Positions 45,377-57,830 of a DNA stretch of 64,000 nt are shown here, one piece after another. The notes below the pieces were generated by a model that saw only the letters and a list, made by a program, of their open reading frames with translations, had not been told where the DNA came from and did no database searches. Each line of letters begins with the position of its first letter. Positions within the stretch are counted from its first letter, which is position 1. Position numbers and translations under genes: made by a program. The stretch is taken from NCBI GenBank assembly GCA_948099385.1, contig CANUEZ040000047.1, forward strand, positions 29,902,501 to 29,966,500, in the 5' to 3' direction. Origin of the DNA: Fasciola hepatica (taxonomy: Eukaryota; Platyhelminthes; Trematoda; Plagiorchiida; Fasciolidae).

Positions 45377-46003
45377 TCTGATCTATCAACTAACCTTGAT
45401 TTTTATTGTTCATTTAGCATTTTTTATGTAAAATGTGATATAATGGCTTGATCATGAATCACTGAAAACAAGCTTGTTCGCCAACTTGTATTGTTCTTCA
45501 GATTAATTTCTTGTAGAATAACTGGCCCCCAAATCTCTCTTCTAGCAGTATAAATTTACTCAAATGAACACATTTTGTCCAAGCAACCTGCTCTTGATGC
45601 ATTTGCAATGTAAAAGGCGACAGTTTCATTCCATGAATTCTTCCCCCTGGCTAGAGTTTCACACTGATATCCCACCGTTTTCGGTCCACATACTCATCTG
45701 CCTCCATCAGCAAATAGTGTTTGAATGGTGTAATTCAGATAAATGCACCTTTTTTGATTCGGTATTTGTGGCAAATCGAGTTGTCGTTCTTACGAAGTTC
45801 GGAAAAACAAGTCATCCCGTGATACGAGTTCTCTACCTCGAGCACATTCTGTGGGCAAATTTGTTTTCGAGGTCTCATTGTTGTGAAATGGTAACCAAAA
45901 GAAAGGAGGCTTCTATACTAAAAGTATTCTGTGAACTAACATATTTCGAGGGATGTTTATGAGATATGCATCCAGTATATTCAATAGATTTGCTTAGCAA
46001 TAT
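45377..46003. other. No recognisable gene
   Basis: Contains a plus frame of 132 codons (45,564-45,962), the longest non-repetitive frame in this part, without any domain, signal peptide or membrane pattern I can name. Possibly chance. Confidence 0.25.
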
Positions 46004-46031
46004 TAGATAGATAGATAGATAGATAGATAGT
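46004..46031. repeat. (TAGA)n microsatellite
   Basis: Seven TAGA units. Confidence 0.95.
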
Positions 46032-46689
46032 ATACATAACATCAAACCGTTAGGCTGATGCTTTGCACTTCCACTTTCAAATACCTTAGTCAGTGGCTGA
46101 GAAAAACAACAGTTACCTATAAGAGATGCTCCGGGAGACGTATTTTTTCGGTAACAACGGTAGAATTATTGACAAGGTCAGCTGGAAAAGACGGTTCACA
46201 CAGAGTAGCATTAGGGCATTGGTAGTAGAAAGCCACTATTCTGGTGAAATGTAAAAGGGGATTCTATAATCCACATCATGCACAATTAGATTGTGAGATT
46301 AGTGGCTGAAAGGTTATCACTGCTAGGCTGTGCCTCATTCAGTAACGTGACCATGATCATCTGATCCAATTTCCACAATGATCACTAAATATCTAATAAA
46401 GAATTTGAGTGTGATGACGCAGTGGTTTATGGAATATCTGCTGTTAATTTTACTGGTACTGATACTGGTACTGCTGCTGCTGTCAGTAACAATGAGAACA
46501 GAAATAAAAATAATAATACTTATTACCAGTTATAGTTGTGAATAGTATTGTTACGGCGATAACTGTAACTGGCAGCATGTCTGCAGCGGCTCCTTGCGTT
46601 AGTCATAACCAGCGAGAAAACAGTAGTCGTGAAATTAACAATGGGGGTTGCACTCAAGAAAATTACTTGTTATTCGTGAAGAAGTATAT

Positions 46690-46965
46690 GTCGCTTCAAT
46701 GCTCAGCTCACCACTGTACAGCTGTTTTATTCTTGTTGGGAATCATGAGCAGTGCACATGCACCGAGCCCCCACGGGGTGAACAATTGTCAGTCGATCAC
46801 CTTAATCACAAAGCTCTCCGGGATGGTTCTCAATGGTTTGTTGAACATCTACACTACATGATGTAGCACCCTTCCGCCTCTGGCTTTGAACGGTAACAAC
46901 CCGCCTACCACACAGCGATCGACTCCTATGATGGACGAATTCTCTGTAGAAGCCTAACTACAACA
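46690..46965 (+). repeat. SINE/MITE-like repeat, copy 3
   Basis: Aligns with 21,200-21,490 ('gttgggaatcatgagcagtgcacatgc', 'tggtttgttgaaca', 'cagcgatcgactcctatgatgg'; runs shown separately). Same orientation as copy 1. Confidence 0.6.
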
Positions 46966-47029
46966 AAGGCATTCCGTTATGAACAACTTACAAAGCTTGG
47001 TGACTATATGCAATTGAGTGCACCGTTGA

Positions 47030-47150
47030 TGATTCCCAACAAAGATGAAACAGCTGTACATTGCTTCCATGGTTTTCAGTGGTGAGTTGAGCGTGCAAGC
47101 TGCATGATGAATCATGTTATACAAATCTAATCTCCTTTTACTCAATTGCG
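47030..47150 (-). repeat. SINE/MITE-like repeat, inverted end fragment
   Basis: The inverse of this stretch matches the 5' part of the family at 22,010-22,090: 'gatttgtataacatgattc', 'catcatgcagctt', 'cgctcaactcaccactgaaaa' equivalents, followed by 'tttgttgggaatcatc'. It lies 65 bases downstream of copy 3 in opposite orientation, echoing the mixed orientations at 22.0-22.2 kb. Confidence 0.55.
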
Positions 47151-47239
47151 AATATTTGTCGTGTGAAGAAAAGAGGACGTAAAACACTGCGAAAACCAAA
47201 GTATCATCGGATTGTCGGGTTTGTCTAAGGAAGCACGAA

Positions 47240-48400
47240 ATCACCAGTATAGAACACGTTCTACTAGCGGTTTTGGAACGTGACTTCTATCGGGTATCTG
47301 AGCAACCTACGTACGAAACTCTCTCAGTCGTATGAATGAAGTGGACTGGTGTGCGTAGACAGATGCCACTTTGTATTCCATATATACTGGAACCGAAATA
47401 ATACAGATAAGAGAATTGCACGCAAAGCGAACGAAGGCATTGGCGAAGCATGAAGCAGAACGCGAGCATTCAATTAGCGAAAAAAATTAGTGTGTCAAAC
47501 CTGAGGGCGACGGTTTAACGTGCGCAACAGAAGAGATACAGTGTAATCAGAAGTGAATGTCTGAGAAGATTGTACAGTAAGGAATTCCAAAATGTTTTAT
47601 TTTCAGTCAGTGTCACTACATACTAAGCCTACTGTTACCGAATGTGATTCCGTTTTTCCTACAGTGTGAACCGACTGATGGATTTGAGCGTAATTTGAGG
47701 GGAAAGTGCGAACCTAACATTAGGAAATGTTAAGACAGTTAGGCGAATCCCATTAGAAAAGAAAAGTATCGCTTGACTTTCAATTTGACCCAGTATATCC
47801 TTTGACTACCTCGTTGTTCTAGGGTGCAGATGAACAACCGACCATTTGTGGGTGTTGATGATCAGTAGATCGGAAACAGGGAGTGGTAGAAGAAATCAAT
47901 AAATCGTATTTCGCTTCCCCTGATTAACAGTAGATGGGCAGATGTGACTTTTTCCATAACATCTCAAATGGCAGATAGCATGAAAGTGATGAGACAGTTA
48001 ATGTTCTGCTCAATGGAAACTGGGAAGTTGCAAAGATCTTCCCAGGATTGAAGAGATATTAGAATATTGACTGTGAGATACGAGAGGATGGAGATAAAAA
48101 TGGTCAGTTTTTGAGCGGGCTTTCATTCAGACTATGTTGTTTAATTTCCAAATCTGTTTCGTGGACATTTCGAATTTCGTGAGACCAGTTTTTTTTGCAA
48201 GTATTATGAATGTCAACGGGTGGTCCGATGCAGAAGAGGAAGGATGGGAAATAAATGGACCGGTAAGCAAGGGATTCGGGACAGCGGGTTGAATAAGCAT
48301 TTCCACGTTCTCTTGGTATTTGATAAACAGAATCTGGGAAATAACAAGATGACATGTTTGTTGATAAACTTGGTCTCACTTATTCCTTAATGTTTCCCAT
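47240..48400. repeat. Unclassified repeat R, copy 2 (uninterrupted)
   Basis: Collinear with 32,110-33,034 plus 35,355-35,520 and lacks the 2.3 kb RTE. The empty site is at 48,162-48,170 ('ggacatt'). No protein motif was recognised in either copy, so its class remains unknown. Confidence 0.75.
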
Positions 48401-49931
48401 CGTTCCAACAGTGAAACTATGTCATTTGTCTTACGATTCCAACCGAGAAGTTGTTTACTTATTTAAAATGGGTTGACCGTTACCAATCACTCCACTTGTA
48501 TTGCATGGATACTTGAAGCATCAAAGGATGCGTTGTGCATCGATGTGTGGAGAATGTTATTCAGAAGGATTCTGTGAGATTCAATCCAGCCTCACATCCA
48601 CCTAGATGAACACAATTGTGCGTTCGTGAATGTGATCTACTTCATTCGCACTTACTGCATGAAATCGATCTTTCTGTTAGGAAGCGATTCGTGGAGGAAA
48701 AATACAGATCTTATTGGTGAACTATGTTTTGAGTGGTTCATTTCCATTTCACACAAAATTCCCCTTCACTTCCAAAATATGGTTTGATTTCTCTTTTTCG
48801 ACTCAGTGAAACACAAATGCTTATTATTTTCAAATACCTTGCAATTTGTTTTTCTCAATACCAAACGAAAACTTGTTTCATACTAATCAAAATTCATAGA
48901 GAAACACCCTGAAAATAGTGCATAGGCATTTATCTGTGGGTGCCTCTGTTTGCGTGCAAGTGTCAACCCGAAAGCGACTTGATACTTGATGGAACAGTTA
49001 TGGTAAGTGGATCAGGAGTGTTGCATTCCAATGCTCAGTGGGCTCCAGTAACAGATGTCTATTGTGGATTCATCTGTGAATCTATTTGCATCTACAGCAG
49101 GATAACCATGCCACAGACAGTGCATACTGCTTGTTGTTTAATTGCGTTTTTGGATGGTGCACTTCAATCAGATGACCTCAGCGATGCCCAGTGTTTATTT
49201 ATAGAAGCATATAAGATGAGATCTGGCTCCTGTTGGAACAAACGACAGAATATAGGTTGCATCCCATCGCACGGTGATTTCATTCTGGTTATACTAAAGC
49301 TTGAGACGTTTCCTCGTACATAAATATGATTGGCAATTATAATGGAGTGATTAAAAACCACATTAGAATACGTACACCAATTTGGTTGTAGAATTATCCC
49401 CTCCTTCTTTTCGTATTGTGCATGCTAATCGTTAGGAATGGGCCACTGTTCCAATTCAAGTTGAAATCACACATGGATGGAACTTTTGGCAAATTTAAGT
49501 GAATAAACTGTTGTTTTGTCTTACCTCCAGTTCTTTCATTCGAATTTCATGCACATAGTGAATAATTATGAATAGCTAGCTTTCATTTGTGCGATTTGGA
49601 ATGGGATCTCTTTTGGTTCTACTTGATTAGAGTACAATCTATAGGTGCGCAATCGAATACACTCTGAAGCACACCGTCAAGTTTGAGATTACTGCCATTC
49701 ACCAGGCATGTAACTGTCAAATACCTGTCGATTCATTAAAAAAACTATAACAATGATGATGACATTGATGATTCGTATGACCAGGTCGATGACAATGAAT
49801 TTGTTTTTTGAAGACTTTGATAATCATGGAGACTAGAAGGTTGATGAAGAGCGAGACGATAATGATGCTTCGGATGTAAATTCGAATTAGGAATATGCTG
49901 ATATTGTTGATATTGAACGTGAGCGTGGAGT
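48401..49931. other. No recognisable gene
   Basis: A plus frame of 127 codons (48,940-49,323) is rich in Cys and Ser, with no recognised domain. The rest is A+T-rich. Confidence 0.25.
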
Positions 49932-50290
<359 letters not shown>

Positions 50291-50579
50291 GTGATGTTGA
50301 TAATGATGGTAAAGTTCATGATGATGTTCTTGATGACGCTGATGTCGATAACCTTGGTACTATTAATGATATTGATGGTTGTTATGTCGATTCGAATAAT
50401 AATGTTGAGGATTTTGATGATGCTGACGACGTTGATAATAAAATTAAATTTGATTTCACTGAATCAACATTCGATACTTCCCGACGTACCCCCCCATGAC
50501 CGTCAAATGATCAATGTTTACTTTGTTTTATTCCACAATGCTGGTAATGTGTATTCTCAAGCTACCGAATAATGAATCA

Positions 50580-50950
50580 AATAACCTATCACATGAGACC
50601 GTGTATCTTAAACACACAGACACCTCCGTCCATCTGCTATAAGTGTGTACACGAGTGGGACCACTCGATAATTTGAAAACCTAATATTTAAGTTCTGCAA
50701 TACCACTTATATGACTAATATGACTAATCTATTATGTGTTGTGGGAAGAACTTATCACAATCTTTCCAGGATGCAATCTATCAATAGGAAGATGGAATAA
50801 ACGAGACAAACATAATGTCAGTAACACAGCCTTGTCGGTGGAAAATTATGATTAACAGAAGTTTCGTTTATCCTTGGTAACGTTTCTCAAGGCGGATTTA
50901 CAGTCATGTAATACTGGTGAATCAGTTGCAAGTCAAATGAAGTGAGTGTG
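50580..50950. repeat. Third copy of the 18-19 kb tandem unit
   Basis: Landmarks shared with 18,310-18,475: 'tacacgagtgggacca', 'aaacctaat.tt', 'gtgttgtgggaagaactta', 'cacaatctttccagg'. Then 'aaattatga', 'gatttacagtcat' and 'tgaatcagtt' equivalents are shared with 19,135-19,225. A single unit here, in the same orientation. Confidence 0.65.
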
Positions 50951-52379
50951 TGTATGGTAGATAGGCACTTCATTAATATGATTCATTTCCAGTCAGAGGC
51001 CTTTGGTTGTAAAACTGCTTTGAGAAGGATAAGGTGCGGTAACCGAAGGGTCGACAAATCATTATTTTCCCACTGACGATGCAGTCCTACAGATGTCACA
51101 TATTCTTCATTTAACATACCAAAAGGAGTATTGATTTTTCGACAAACTCCACACCTCGTTTTGTCCTGACCAAAGAGATGCAGACTATTTGAAAAATGCA
51201 CAATGTAGCTTCTTTAAAGTCGAATAAATACTACAAAAATATGAAAAGCTACAAAGTTGTGTCGATTTACATGGGCTGTGAAAAAACAAGACAATCCATG
51301 ATGATGCCGACACGTATGTACCCTTTCAGACTACCCACTTCTTATTTAACTGAATTTCATCCCCCACCAGCATCAACGTCCTACTTGTCAACTGCAAAAT
51401 CATTTCACATCCTCGGACAATCTTCTACTTTTGTCTACACAGAGAGGCGTGGTCAAATGCCGCTCATCTGTTTCTCTTCGAAATGAATGCCAGTCATGCA
51501 CGGGAGTGATTGGAACAAGCTGTTAACTGATAGGATTATATCACATTCATTTTGTAATTTGGCGCATTGTTACCTGTGTGAGTTTGATTCAGTCGAGACG
51601 ACGTGGCGGTGGTTACCAATGTGGAATTTTCTGGAAGGCAACAAGTATGACTGATGGAATGCCAATATACCAGATCATCTGTAAAACGGAGAAAAATACA
51701 CCTAAGCCTAATTTATCAGCAAGACGTAAAATATTCGTTTTTTTTCGGGACGAATGCTTGCATTTTGAATGATGCACACAATTTTTAAAAAGGCGCATGT
51801 GAAATGCCAGCATAACGAGCATATGTCAACTTTTCCCTGATCATACCTCAATTATTTTGTTATCAATTTGAACACGGGTCATGAACAACCAAGGAAATTG
51901 CTGATTATTTGATCAGTTTACAAAACACTTTCCTCATAAATTATATTTCAGGTGCATACTTCGTGTTCTTGACCTCATTGTTAGCGTTATTCTCACCTGG
52001 AGATCATTAGGTTTAGTAAAGTGTAAGACGCCTTTCAGGGACACAATTCTTCACACCTTTGATTATATCTGTATACCAATATATTGTGTAACTGATCGGC
52101 CTTCCAGTGATAGAATGACTCGTAGAGCACGAACCCGAAACCCAGAGGTAAATAAGACAAGTTGGTAATCTACGTCTTCTTTAGGGAACGATCATTACAA
52201 TTACGAACAAAGTACCCCAATTTTTTGAGGCAACTCAATAATGAGGGTCACTGAATGGATATCACATCGTTCAAATGGTCACAAGAAAAGTGTGCCGAGC
52301 GATACGAGGCCGAGTCTTCAGTAAAGGGTAAAATGTAACTTTTATAACATGAAACACTGACCAGATATCACGCAATTGC
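50951..52379. other. No recognisable gene
   Basis: Short frames only, no matching repeat found. Confidence 0.3.
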
Positions 52380-52575
52380 TTGCGGGTGGTGTGCGGGATT
52401 GATGATTGGCTGTCCCCAGGTCATCAAACCAGCCCGCACTCAGTAGCACCAGACTCGACCGTCGCTCTTGTTAGAGCTCGTCAATGATTCATATCATCCG
52501 GCACACCCAGGGTTTGAACCTAGACCCCTTCATCTCGAAAGCTTGTGTGTTGCCACTGCGCCACCCCGCTCCCAT
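52380..52575 (-). mobile_element. tRNA-derived SINE
   Basis: On the minus strand the element starts near 52,570 with GGGGTGGCGCAGTGGCA, a good RNA polymerase III box A (inverse of 52,551-52,563), and has box B GGTTCAAACCC (inverse of 52,510-52,520), about 33 bases further in, as in tRNA genes. The anticodon arm does not fold into a functional tRNA. The tRNA-unrelated body ends with a strong hairpin: GTGCGGG (inverse of 52,434-52,440) pairs with CCCGCAC (inverse of 52,391-52,397), with TTTGATGA/TCATCAA extending the stem. No poly-A tail is visible. Confidence 0.75.
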
Positions 52576-54169
52576 TCGAGATGATTCGAATCCCCAAATT
52601 AAGCCTGTAAAGATGTTGTCATCTATGACAGACGGAAATGCCCGACAGCAGGATTAAAAATGTGGGTACTTTGGCCCCATCCTGTGGAGAAGACCTGATT
52701 TGATGGGAGGAATTCGCTTGGAGTTAACTGGTCAGGTACCGTGTCTCCATTTGGAGCTGGCGTGACATACAAAACAAGGTACGAATGACACATGAAATTC
52801 TCGGAGGTCTCAGGTCTCTAGATTGACCGGAGTGGAAAATCAGTCCAACGAAAATTACACTCATAAGAAAACGGTAGATGAACGGAGGTAATGTAACCGG
52901 GTTCAATGCAGGAAATCAAACGGGATATGTGCAGTTCCATGCGATTGAAAAGGGCGAGTAAATTGCTGAGGAGCGACACTCAAGAACTGCGTGAGAATTT
53001 CATAAATATGCTAAATTGACGTTACGTATTACCTTATACCGAAGAACAAATATTGGATTGTGTACATATCCGTGAGACATTTATCGAAATATGCAACTGG
53101 CACGGCAAAATACATTCATGATAATGTGGAAAAGGATTACCGACATCCGCTACATTTATTGCACATTTAGTGATGACAGCTTTAGCAACTTGAATAGTCT
53201 ATCCGAATCATATAGAGAAGTAAATACATGAATAATTCCAGAATCAAGTTCAGCCACATGCAGGATCTCGACTAGAGTGGTACACTGACCAGTATTATTA
53301 CGGTTTTTTAAATTATCGTTTCTACTGCATTATCCAATACATCATCGAATTACAAGAGATCTAAACATTGTTGATGATATTTTCATTTACTGGAAAGAGC
53401 CGTAATCAAAAATGCTATCCCAATACCAATTTTGTTGATAGTACTTTGTGCGAGGGACCGTCGGTAAAACTAGTTTACTAATATGTTAACTTCAAAATAA
53501 GATTCTTACACCATGGTTTTCAAGACAAATATTCGTTCAACGAAAAAATGATTTTCTAAAAGCAATGATTTTTTGATGAAAATATCATGATTAGCGGACG
53601 TTTCGGGTGTCGCTGATAACGTGTTTTATATACTCGTGAAGCAGTTGCCACATGAACTCACGGTACACATTCAAGATGAGATACAAAACACACTAGTTTC
53701 AGTCCATGACCGGATGAATAATGAATATTTACTTATAACAACACCTTCTTTCGATATACTTAAGTCACAAAACCAGTAGATATAGAAATATATTCCAAAG
53801 GATTTAAGCGCATTTATAATATTCGAAAATGCGTCTTATTGAAGTTTCTTTGAACTTGTCCATCCGTTGAATCTGCCGCAGTGAATACTGAAGCTCCGTT
53901 GACTGGCTCAGAAATAAATTATTCCCGCTTAGTCGACCCACGGTGCACTTGTAGCTACACAAATACAGCCGAATGGAAAAGGCTTACTGGCGTTGTGTCT
54001 GAGTCATGTGGCGCAAACAAAGCGGACAACCGATCAATTTTCCACTCCTAAATGGACATGCATCTGCTTTGTTTTGACCTTCAACCATGTCTCGTGGCGA
54101 ACGGTTTTGACTGAACAATTTTGTTTTCGTATTGAACTTCCCTGGACTATTGCGGCGGATGACTTATTA
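52576..54169. other. No recognisable gene; possible LINE traces
   Basis: Around 53,265-53,400 a plus frame reads 'IVDDIFIYWK' preceded by a weak 'RISTRVVH' that might be an RT 'GVRQG' and '(Y)xDD' relic, but the surrounding motifs are missing. The rest shows nothing. Confidence 0.25.
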
Positions 54170-54234
54170 TGCTAAGTTCATTTACCTGCTTGTTGCTTGT
54201 GACTTACCGTTTGTTGTCTACATCTTATCCCATC

Positions 54235-54530
54235 AAGCTTTAGCTGAAACCCCCAACCCATCGGCAGTGACTAGACATTTATCAGCCACGACTCATCATT
54301 CCTCAGCCTTGACATACAACGTATAGCCATACAGCTGCAAGCTGATTAGAATGAAAGTATCGGAATATTATGACATCAAGAGATATTCGAACAATTTCTC
54401 ACAAACACTGATCTTGCAAAGCTGCCCAGTTGACCGTGATAATGGTATCAAATGCTGCATCGCAAACTGATTGGAGAAGGTTTAAACGATGTGCCTGTAT
54501 CGTGGAACCATGTGGCCCGGTCAGTATCAC
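54235..54530. repeat. Terminal inverted repeat, left
   Basis: Inverse of 55,835-56,150. Landmarks: 'gctgcaagctgattagaat' (54,335) against the inverse of 'attctgatcagcttgcagc' (56,035), 'tgatcttgcaaa' (54,409) against 'ttttgcaagaccag' (55,967), 'gcaaactgattggagaaggtt' (54,465; run shortened) against 'aaccttccccaatcagtttgc' region (55,868). The third motif is shown only to locate the match. Confidence 0.8.
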
Positions 54531-55061
54531 TATGGTATTTTCAGTCATATTGATGGTGTCAAATGTTGCAGCATGTAAAGTCTGATGATATTGATGGGGG
54601 TGCACATACGACAAATGTATATTATATTATCAGACTGTCAATGCAACCACTCATCCATACGCTTAAAGAACCAGACCTTTACTCTTTCATATCAATCAGT
54701 CTTGATTTTAAATGGGAAACAAAGTACCGTTTATTATATTACGGATATTATTTACAGGGCTGAGTATGTGACATTTTACTTTCATTTGGGGGGACCCGTT
54801 GTCGGTTTTTTGATATTTTGTTCGGAAGCAATCAGATGATATAATCACACCGCGATCTTTTGTGGTAATACTTGCCGTACTTTACCAGGCACTGTGGGCG
54901 TCATCTCTTGACAATATAGACAGCTTTATTATGGGTGATAAAAAAGATCGTGTTGCTCCACCAGCACTGAACACTGACGGAGAATATTCAAATACTCACG
55001 ATAAAGAGGCGATTTGAAGACCGTTGTCAAACACCTCGACATCGAGATCAAAACATGCTGA

Positions 55062-55787
55062 GCTATTACATCTACAGATCAGGAAACGGCATTCACACCT
55101 AGGTCCCATAAGACGAAGTCCAGGCATTTGTGTGAAGTGGCGGACGAAAATCCAATGAGCACAATGAAACAGCTGGAGGAGAGGAAGGAGAAGGATTTCT
55201 CAAGCACAACAGTCAGCAAATCATCGATCGATCGACTACTAGATGAGTATTATTATTCATCTGAGAAGCTGACTATTCAGCAAGTGGGATGAAACTCAAA
55301 CGCAGTCAATTCTCCAGGATCAGAACATGCCGATTGGCTGAGACGGTCAGTACCGCGACTGAGGCTGTATATTGATAAGACCAAATACAACATACTGAGT
55401 TGTTGTAGCTATGGGCGCTCAAAAGTAGGTGGTAAACCCACCGAAAATCTACCGTCAATTAAACGATCTAACTTGAACACAATAAATGGATCATTTCTGG
55501 CCGGTATCTTAAGGTATGAATGTCATGCAAAGATTCCATGGCATATTGTCTGTGGGTTTCTTTCATGCTGCTCGGCATCTATTGCTACTGGGCAACCTGA
55601 AGTTACAGTGGTATATATTTTTCAAAACGGGGTCCTTCATCGGAGGGCTATTGCTGCACAATTAAATACCAATCATCAAATACATTCTCTCCAACAGCAT
55701 ACTTTATTTTTCAATCCGCTGGAAGAAACATTCAGTAACTTCAAACAAGTAAGACTTTTACTTCTTTCATTCATTTATATTTTTTAG
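55062..55787 (+). pseudogene. DDE transposase (IS630/Tc1-mariner type), one stop, one catalytic residue lost
   Basis: A single frame runs 55,062-55,787, broken only by TGA at 55,290. The N-terminal part reads CEVADENPMSTMKQL and VSKSSIDRLLDEY, a helix-turn-helix of the kind 'NPxxTxxxL...VSxxTIxRxL'. The catalytic part reads RLYIDKTKYNILSCCSYGRS, with the first Asp at 55,374-55,376, then SNLNTINGSFLAGIL. VVYIFQNGVLHRRAI follows, where 'xxxDNxxxH' is expected: the second Asp is Gln. Last comes FFNPLEETFSNFKQ, matching 'LNPIExxFSxxK', with the catalytic Glu at 55,722-55,724. The YIDET/N, DN and NPxE order is diagnostic of the DDE_3 group. Start codon not determined, and the N-terminus may extend upstream. 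Confidence 0.75.
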
Positions 55788-55834
55788 CACATTCAAAATT
55801 GGTTAATCGAAATAGCCACGGTTTTACTGACTAT

Positions 55835-56150
55835 GCTATATGGTTTCACGTTACAGGCACATCTTTTAAACCTTCCCCAATCAGTTTGCAATGAGGCACT
55901 TGATACTATTGTCATAGTCAACTGCACAGCATATGCCCAACACACGTTTTCGTTTGTTCAGTCAGTTTTGCAAGACCAGTGTTTGTGGGAAAGTGTCTTA
56001 ACACCTCTCGATGTCATAATGTTCCCATACTTTTATTCTGATCAGCTTGCAGCCGTACGGCCAGACGTTGTGTGTCACGATTGAGGAATGATGAGTCATG
56101 GTTATTTAACGTTGAGTCGGGGCTAATGAATTGCTGGTTTCGGCTAATGC
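55835..56150. repeat. Terminal inverted repeat, right
   Basis: Inverse of 54,235-54,530. A frame of 83 codons (55,833-56,084) across this arm is a product of the repeat rather than a gene. The tandem sub-units with 'aatgatgagtca' are at 56,087-56,150. Confidence 0.8.
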
Positions 56151-56330
56151 TTAGTGGGGAAATTTTAGTTGAATTTATACTCCCACAAATAAATAGATTA
56201 CAGCAACTACCTGCTCTTTTGATAGTGGTTACGTGCTAAACAACCGGCATCATAAATACCCGTCATCGCAAATGTCAGGTATGATAACGGGCCAAAAAAT
56301 TGATCACATTTCTCACGACAAAACTTCAAA

Positions 56331-57119
56331 ACTAATTTTCTTCCGAAAACTGTAACTTGAGATATAATTGACCTGAAACTATTCCTATTGAAAATCTTCC
56401 TTCCTCAGTTCTGAGTGTTTATTACATGGTAGGATGCTTGCTATGGAGAAACATCTTGTACGGCAAGGGGTTTGTTGCAGACAGAGTTGTTCGGCGGCCC
56501 AAACGGAGTTATCAACAAAACAGCATCACATCGGGTTCTCAAAACTGCTCGAATCGGCTCTTGGCAGATTGACGTATTTTATTTCTTTGTGGATCCTGTT
56601 TAAGGAGTAGGTTCATACCGCATCAAGCAAAATAATAAAGTATTAAACTGTGACACGAGAATAGAAATAGCGGTGATGCGTGTAAAGCACGATTTGATGG
56701 AGGGGGATGTTGTACGCAATTTGGTGGTGACCACATATTTGGTCATCAATACACGATCGTCAGCACCGACGAATTTATGGACAAAAGTGAAACAGAATGT
56801 GGGGATATGACCCAATGCAGTGAGCTTGAGTGATATTTTGAAAATTCTCATGAATTTCAAATGAAATCTCCGACTTTGTTGGAATTATGAATGGTTGCTC
56901 ACAGTCAAGTGAACGGCTAGATTTCCGTGAAAATAGATATTTACCCACTTCTGTGCTATATTATTACTGCATGTATTAGAATTATTATTAGTACGTTCAT
57001 GTAACCATTGTGTGAAATATTATTGATTGAATTTGAAAATTAAATACCAAGTGAAATCATGTGTTGCCTGTGCACATCAGTAGACTTTTGTGAATGCCTA
57101 CTTGTTTCGTTTATTATTC
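56331..57119. other. No recognisable gene
   Basis: A minus frame of 86 codons (56,600-56,860) without family resemblance; A+T-rich elsewhere. Confidence 0.3.
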
Positions 57120-57830
57120 AGTTTACAGTTCACATATGACAACGAAAGCGTTTGAATAACTATTCGACAGAATAGCGCTGTCATTACTTCACCATCTACT
57201 TAACATGGGCACATTTGTTCGTGCTTATTGTTTTGTAGCCAGTCACAACTAGTCTGCAAACTATAACATTTCCCATCAAGCTTTAGCTAAAACCAATAGT
57301 TCGTTAGCCGCGACCCACCATTTAATAGCCACGATCCACCATTCTTCATCTATGATCCATCATTCCGTCTAGGTTAAAAAAGCCTTGAAGCACAACGTTA
57401 GGCCATAGTCCATTGCCGGGACGTTAGAGCTATTTTGTGCGCCCCGGATAGTCCAATATTTTCACCCAAATATTTCTAAGATTATCTTACCACTCTCTGT
57501 GGTTTGTGGTGAACGTACGCCTGCGTGCGCACATGCCTACACCCACAATCACACCCGCACACACTCCATAATAGTGTGGGCAGTTGCCATAAGTTTTGGA
57601 CACGGTCAACGCGTCACCTGCAGCACGAAATATCTCTAACCATCCCCATGATTGACAATGGCTAAAGAATGATCAGTTTGGGCTAAGGCATGGCGGGTGG
57701 CGGCAAATGAATTGAGAGTTTTGGTGAAAGCTTTATAGGAAAAGGTGTATTTTTTGGAAAGTTTACCTGTGATAAGCAAACCGTTGAATAACTACCGACA
57801 ACTCTGACAGGGCTATGTTATTATGCATGT
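57120..57830. mobile_element. Short non-autonomous relative of the DDE transposon
   Basis: The left end (57,265-57,370) repeats the sub-terminal units of the 54 kb transposon ('cccatcaagctttagctaaaacc' type, then 'cgacccaccatttaatagcc' and 'cacgatccaccattcttc' units). The right end (57,650-57,735) carries the same kind of units inverted ('ggctaaagaatgatcag', 'ggctaaggcatgg'). About 270 bases of unrelated sequence between them lack a transposase. Exact ends are unclear. A MITE-like internal-deletion derivative is the simplest reading. Confidence 0.5.

Larger units (their letters stand above)
54170..56330 (+). mobile_element. Tc1/mariner-like DNA transposon with long terminal inverted repeats
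   Basis: A 2.1 kb element: inverted ends of more than 300 bases each (54,235-54,530 and 55,835-56,150) enclose a plus-strand DDE-type transposase remnant (55,062-55,787). The outer limits are uncertain by about 100 bases because the ends blend into further diverged sequence ('tttagctgaaacc' left, inverse of 'ggtttcggctaat' right). Sub-terminal tandem units of about 23 bases containing 'actcatcattcctcagcc' are present at both ends. The truncated relatives at 22.5-22.9 and 57.1-57.8 kb show a family. Confidence 0.7.

Noticed and set aside
53265..53410. Possible LINE reverse transcriptase palm (IVDDIFIYWK).
   Set aside because: Only one weak motif, without the flanking blocks seen in the other LINE remnants; kept as a remark in the region entry.
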